9,408 nucleotides of DNA from DAOUTW01 sp964523575 (GTDB lineage: Bacteria; Zixibacteria; MSB-5A5; GN15; JAAZOE01), in assembly GCA_964523575.1 (NCBI GenBank), contig CAZGAV010000106.1, positions 1 to 9,408 on the forward strand, given 5' to 3'. The translations under genes were made by a program, and so were the position numbers. The notes beneath the pieces were generated by a model. That model was not told where the DNA came from. It worked only from the letters and a program-made list of their open reading frames with translations, and ran no database searches. Within the stretch, counting starts at the first letter, position 1, and each line of letters starts with the position of its first letter. Shown in pieces: positions 7,362 to 9,408 of the stretch.

Positions 7362-7973
7362 TTATTGCGGCGGACCCCAGATCTTGATGACAACTTTACG
7401 GTCCTTGGCATAAGCCGGCTTGCCGTCGCCCATCTCGACCGCCTTGTTCTTGCCATAACTGACGCTGAAAATACGGTACAGGTTGACGCCGAAATTATCG
7501 ACCAGATAATATTTGGCCGCGGCCGAACGCTTGTTGCCGAGATCCATGTTATAAGCCGCCGACCCGGTCGGGTCGCAATAACCGGCGATTTCCATGACCG
7601 CCTTGCGGTCGGTGGTCATCTTGTCCCCGGCCTGATCGAGAATTGACTGCGCATCCATCGTGATTTTGCTGGAATTGAAGTCGAAATAAATCTCGTAGGT
7701 CGCCATAACCTGATAATCTTCAAAACCCTTGGCCTGATTGATAGCCATGTCCGTCTTCTTCTCCAACTGCGCCGTCAGCGACTGCAATTTGCCCAGTTCG
7801 GCGGTGTTGGCGGCCACGTCTTTGGCCATCTGACTGACCGACGCCTCACTGCGAGCCCGTTCCTCCGACACCGTCTGATCGACGTATGTCTTTGAAGCGC
7901 CGCATCCAGCCGCCAGCATGATAAAGATCAGACCGACCACCGGTAGAATAACTCTTATTTTCCGCTTCTCCAT
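7362..7973 (-). CDS. OmpA/Pal-like peptidoglycan-associated lipoprotein
   Basis: This 203-aa lipoprotein probably tethers the outer membrane to peptidoglycan. The signal peptide MEKRKIRV plus hydrophobic core leads to lipobox AAGC with Cys24. Residues about 30-85 are rich in A, E, K and Q with a heptad-like pattern, suggesting a coiled coil. The OmpA C-terminal domain follows at about 91-200: YFDFNSSKI (96-104), GYCDPTG (131-137, Asp134), NKRSAAAKYYL with Arg149, and a closing DRKVVIKIW. Asp134 and Arg149 match the positions that bind diaminopimelate in this family. The start at 7973 is chosen over an in-frame ATG at 7988 because GGAGGT lies 7 nt before it. It has its own promoter and terminator. 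No tolB or cpoB neighbour is present, so calling it Pal itself would be a guess. Confidence 0.92.
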   Translation of the reverse strand: MEKRKIRVILPVVGLIFIMLAAGCGASKTYVDQTVSEERARSEASVSQMAKDVAANTAELGKLQSLTAQLEKKTDMAINQAKGFEDYQVMATYEIYFDFNSSKITMDAQSILDQAGDKMTTDRKAVMEIAGYCDPTGSAAYNMDLGNKRSAAAKYYLVDNFGVNLYRIFSVSYGKNKAVEMGDGKPAYAKDRKVVIKIWGPPQ

Positions 7974-7980
7974 AACCCTT

Positions 7981-7986
7981 ACCTCC
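7981..7986 (-). promoter_or_regulatory. Shine-Dalgarno site fixing the start of the OmpA-like gene
   Basis: On the minus strand GGAGGT is followed by 7 nt and then ATG at 7973. The other in-frame ATG at 7988 overlaps this site by one base and has no purine-rich sequence before it, so it is very unlikely to be the start. This is the strongest ribosome-binding site in the window. Confidence 0.85.
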
Positions 7987-8010
7987 ATGGTTTATCGATT
8001 TATGACCCCT

Positions 8011-8038
8011 AAAATATTTAGAAGTTATACGATGTCAA
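8011..8038 (-). promoter_or_regulatory. Candidate sigma70-type promoter of the OmpA-like gene
   Basis: On the minus strand a perfect TTGACA (8033-8038) is followed after 16 nt by TATTTT (8011-8016, 4 of 6 consensus). The predicted start near 8004 gives a leader of about 30 nt. It lies in the 71-bp spacer after the ABC permease gene. I see no proper terminator there, only a T6-GCC-A6-type hairpin at 8043-8057 without a T tail, so read-through from the ABC operon is possible. Confidence 0.5.
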
Positions 8039-8059
8039 CTTGTTTTTTGCCAAAAAAGA

Positions 8060-8845
8060 TTACTGCTTGAAAGCTCCGGCCGTGATTCCGGCGATTATTT
8101 GACGCTGAAACACGAGAAATACGGCCAGAATCGGGATCACGGCCACCACCGAACCGGCCATAAGCTGCGACCAGTCGATTGATTGATAACCCAGCAATAA
8201 AGCCAGCGCTACCGGCAAAGTGCGATACTGCTCCGATGAGGTCAGAATAAAGGGAAAAAGAAAACTGTTCCAGTTGGTCATGAAAACCTGGATAGCCAGA
8301 ATCGCCAGCGCCGGCCGGCACAGCGGCATGACGATTTTGAACAATATCCGCATTTCCCCGGCCCCGTCAATACGCGCCGCCTCCTCCAGCGATGACGGCA
8401 GAGTCGATACATATTGCCGCACCAGAAAAATCCCGATCGGGTTGACCAGCCAGGGGAGAATCAAGGCCCCATAGCTGTCGTACAGCCCCAGTTTGTTCAT
8501 GAGAATATAGACCGGGATAATAACGATATGGACCGGTACCATAAGCACGATCAGGACCGTGTAAAACCAGAAGCGATCGCCAATAACGCGCCGTCGGGCG
8601 AGCGCATAGCCGCACATGAAGCAGAAAAGGATATTGCCGCCGGTGACGACCAGGGCGACAAGGAAAGAGTTGAATAAATACCGTCCGAAACGGTTGGCCG
8701 AAAAGATGTAGCTGAAATTATCCAATGTCAAACCGCCGACCGCGGAACGGATGCTCAGGGCGAACATCCAGAAAAGAGGGAAGATCATGACGACCAGAAT
8801 GACCGACAGCAGGCCGTATTTGAATATTATCCGGCTTCGGTTCAT
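8060..8845 (-). CDS. Carbohydrate ABC transporter permease, MalG family (CUT1)
   Basis: This 261-aa inner-membrane permease subunit of a binding-protein-dependent importer pairs with the upstream MalF-type permease to form the channel. About six membrane helices can be seen, near residues 11-30, 58-83, 93-117, 125-143, 176-200 and 228-248. The cytoplasmic EAA loop that docks on the ATPase is at about 154-175 (EEAARIDGAG, then IVMPL), a close match to the family pattern EAAxxDGA...P. The length is slightly short but within the family range. The ATG overlaps the stop of the upstream gene by 4 bp (ATGA) and has no clear ribosome-binding site, so translational coupling is likely. The substrate cannot be told from the permease; CUT1 systems import sugars, oligosaccharides or glycerol phosphates. 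Confidence 0.94.
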   Translation of the reverse strand: MNRSRIIFKYGLLSVILVVMIFPLFWMFALSIRSAVGGLTLDNFSYIFSANRFGRYLFNSFLVALVVTGGNILFCFMCGYALARRRVIGDRFWFYTVLIVLMVPVHIVIIPVYILMNKLGLYDSYGALILPWLVNPIGIFLVRQYVSTLPSSLEEAARIDGAGEMRILFKIVMPLCRPALAILAIQVFMTNWNSFLFPFILTSSEQYRTLPVALALLLGYQSIDWSQLMAGSVVAVIPILAVFLVFQRQIIAGITAGAFKQ

Positions 8846-9408
8846 GCCGACCAGCCCGTTTTGAGAAGTTTGAACTGTATCAATGAGGCCAAGGCGATAA
8901 TGGCGAATAAAATATAAGCCGCCGCCGAAGCATACCCGAAATCGAATTGCCGGAGACCGGTTTCATAAACGAAATAAACACCGGTATAGGTCGAGTTCAG
9001 GGGGCCGCCCTTGGTCATGACAAAAATCTCGACAAACACCTGAAACGACTTGATACTGTTGATGACGATGATGAAAAGAGTGACCGGCTTGAGCATCGGC
9101 AGGGTGATATGCCAGAACTGCTGACGGCGCGAGGCTCCGGCGATACGCGCCGCTTCGTATAATTCGGTCGGAATCGTCTGAAGGCCCCCGAGGAATAACA
9201 GCATGTAATACCCCGAGGCCATCCAGATATCCATGGCCATGATCGAAAACAGGGCGGTTTTTTGCGATAGCAGAAAACCATTGGCGGGCGGGTTCAAACC
9301 GATCATTTGCGCCAACAGATGCACATACCCGCCCCGGGCGTACAGATTGGAAAAAATCAGGGCGATGACCACCATCGAGGTGATCGACGGCATAAAATAA
9401 GCCGCCCG
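8842..9408 (-). CDS. Carbohydrate ABC transporter permease, MalF/UgpA family (CUT1), 5' end outside window
   Basis: This is the C-terminal 188 residues or so of the partner permease. The reading frame stays open to the last base: the five codons before Met 9391-9393 read R-A-A-Y-F, giving RAAYFMPSITSMVVIALIF. This matches the internal (F)R-x-x-YFLPxxTSxVxxALxW segment of MalF/UgpA proteins, so that Met is internal and the true start lies beyond the window. The EAA loop is visible as ELYEAARIAGASRRQQFWHI followed by TLP. The downstream TKGGP and the YETGLRQFDFGYASAAAYIL segment are also family hallmarks. Several hydrophobic helices are present. The binding protein and ATPase genes are presumably upstream, outside the window, or the ATPase is shared and encoded elsewhere. 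Confidence 0.93.
   Translation of the reverse strand, partial: RAAYFMPSITSMVVIALIFSNLYARGGYVHLLAQMIGLNPPANGFLLSQKTALFSIMAMDIWMASGYYMLLFLGGLQTIPTELYEAARIAGASRRQQFWHITLPMLKPVTLFIIVINSIKSFQVFVEIFVMTKGGPLNSTYTGVYFVYETGLRQFDFGYASAAAYILFAIIALASLIQFKLLKTGWSA

Noticed and set aside
8043..8057. Terminator after the ABC permease gene (T6-GCC-A6 hairpin)
   Set aside because: The stem is only six A-T pairs with a 3-nt loop, and no T run follows it on the minus strand.
1..9408. CRISPR array, insertion sequence, toxin-antitoxin or defence cassette
   Set aside because: No regularly spaced repeats, transposase-like frame, terminal inverted repeats or small paired genes were seen. All sizeable frames are accounted for by housekeeping, envelope and transport genes.

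Overview
The window looks like ordinary chromosomal DNA from a diderm (Gram-negative-type) bacterium. Three proteins carry lipoprotein signal peptides, one of them has an OmpA/Pal peptidoglycan-binding domain, and a bifunctional class A penicillin-binding protein is present. The coding DNA is moderately GC-rich with short AT-rich spacers. The lipoprotein with repeated Ig-like domains and a PPGGPEDxIPP-like N-terminus recalls proteins of the FCB superphylum (Bacteroidetes, Zixibacteria and relatives). That placement comes from protein style only and is tentative.

Layout. At the left end is a tRNA-Leu(CAA) on the minus strand with its own sigma70-type promoter. Next, also on the minus strand, is a class A PBP (mrcA/ponA type) ending at a hairpin terminator. 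A 129-bp divergent intergenic region separates it from a plus-strand cluster: tyrS, a TPR lipoprotein, and an Ig-like lipoprotein whose start overlaps the preceding stop codon. A terminator that looks bidirectional lies between this cluster and a convergent minus-strand OmpA/Pal-like lipoprotein, which has a good promoter and ribosome-binding site. The right end holds two minus-strand sugar-type (CUT1) ABC transporter permeases overlapping by 4 bp. The first of these is cut by the window edge.

How they fit together. Most of the window concerns the cell envelope: peptidoglycan synthesis (PBP), peptidoglycan-outer membrane linkage (Pal-like protein), and two lipoproteins of unknown exact role co-transcribed with tyrosyl-tRNA synthetase. 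The ABC permeases belong to a separate uptake operon whose binding protein and ATPase are not in view.

I see no mobile element, CRISPR array, toxin-antitoxin pair or obvious new defence system. The most interesting points are the overlapping divergent promoters around an inverted repeat, the internally repeated architecture of the Ig-like lipoprotein, its apparent operon with tyrS, and a perfect palindrome immediately before the TPR gene.
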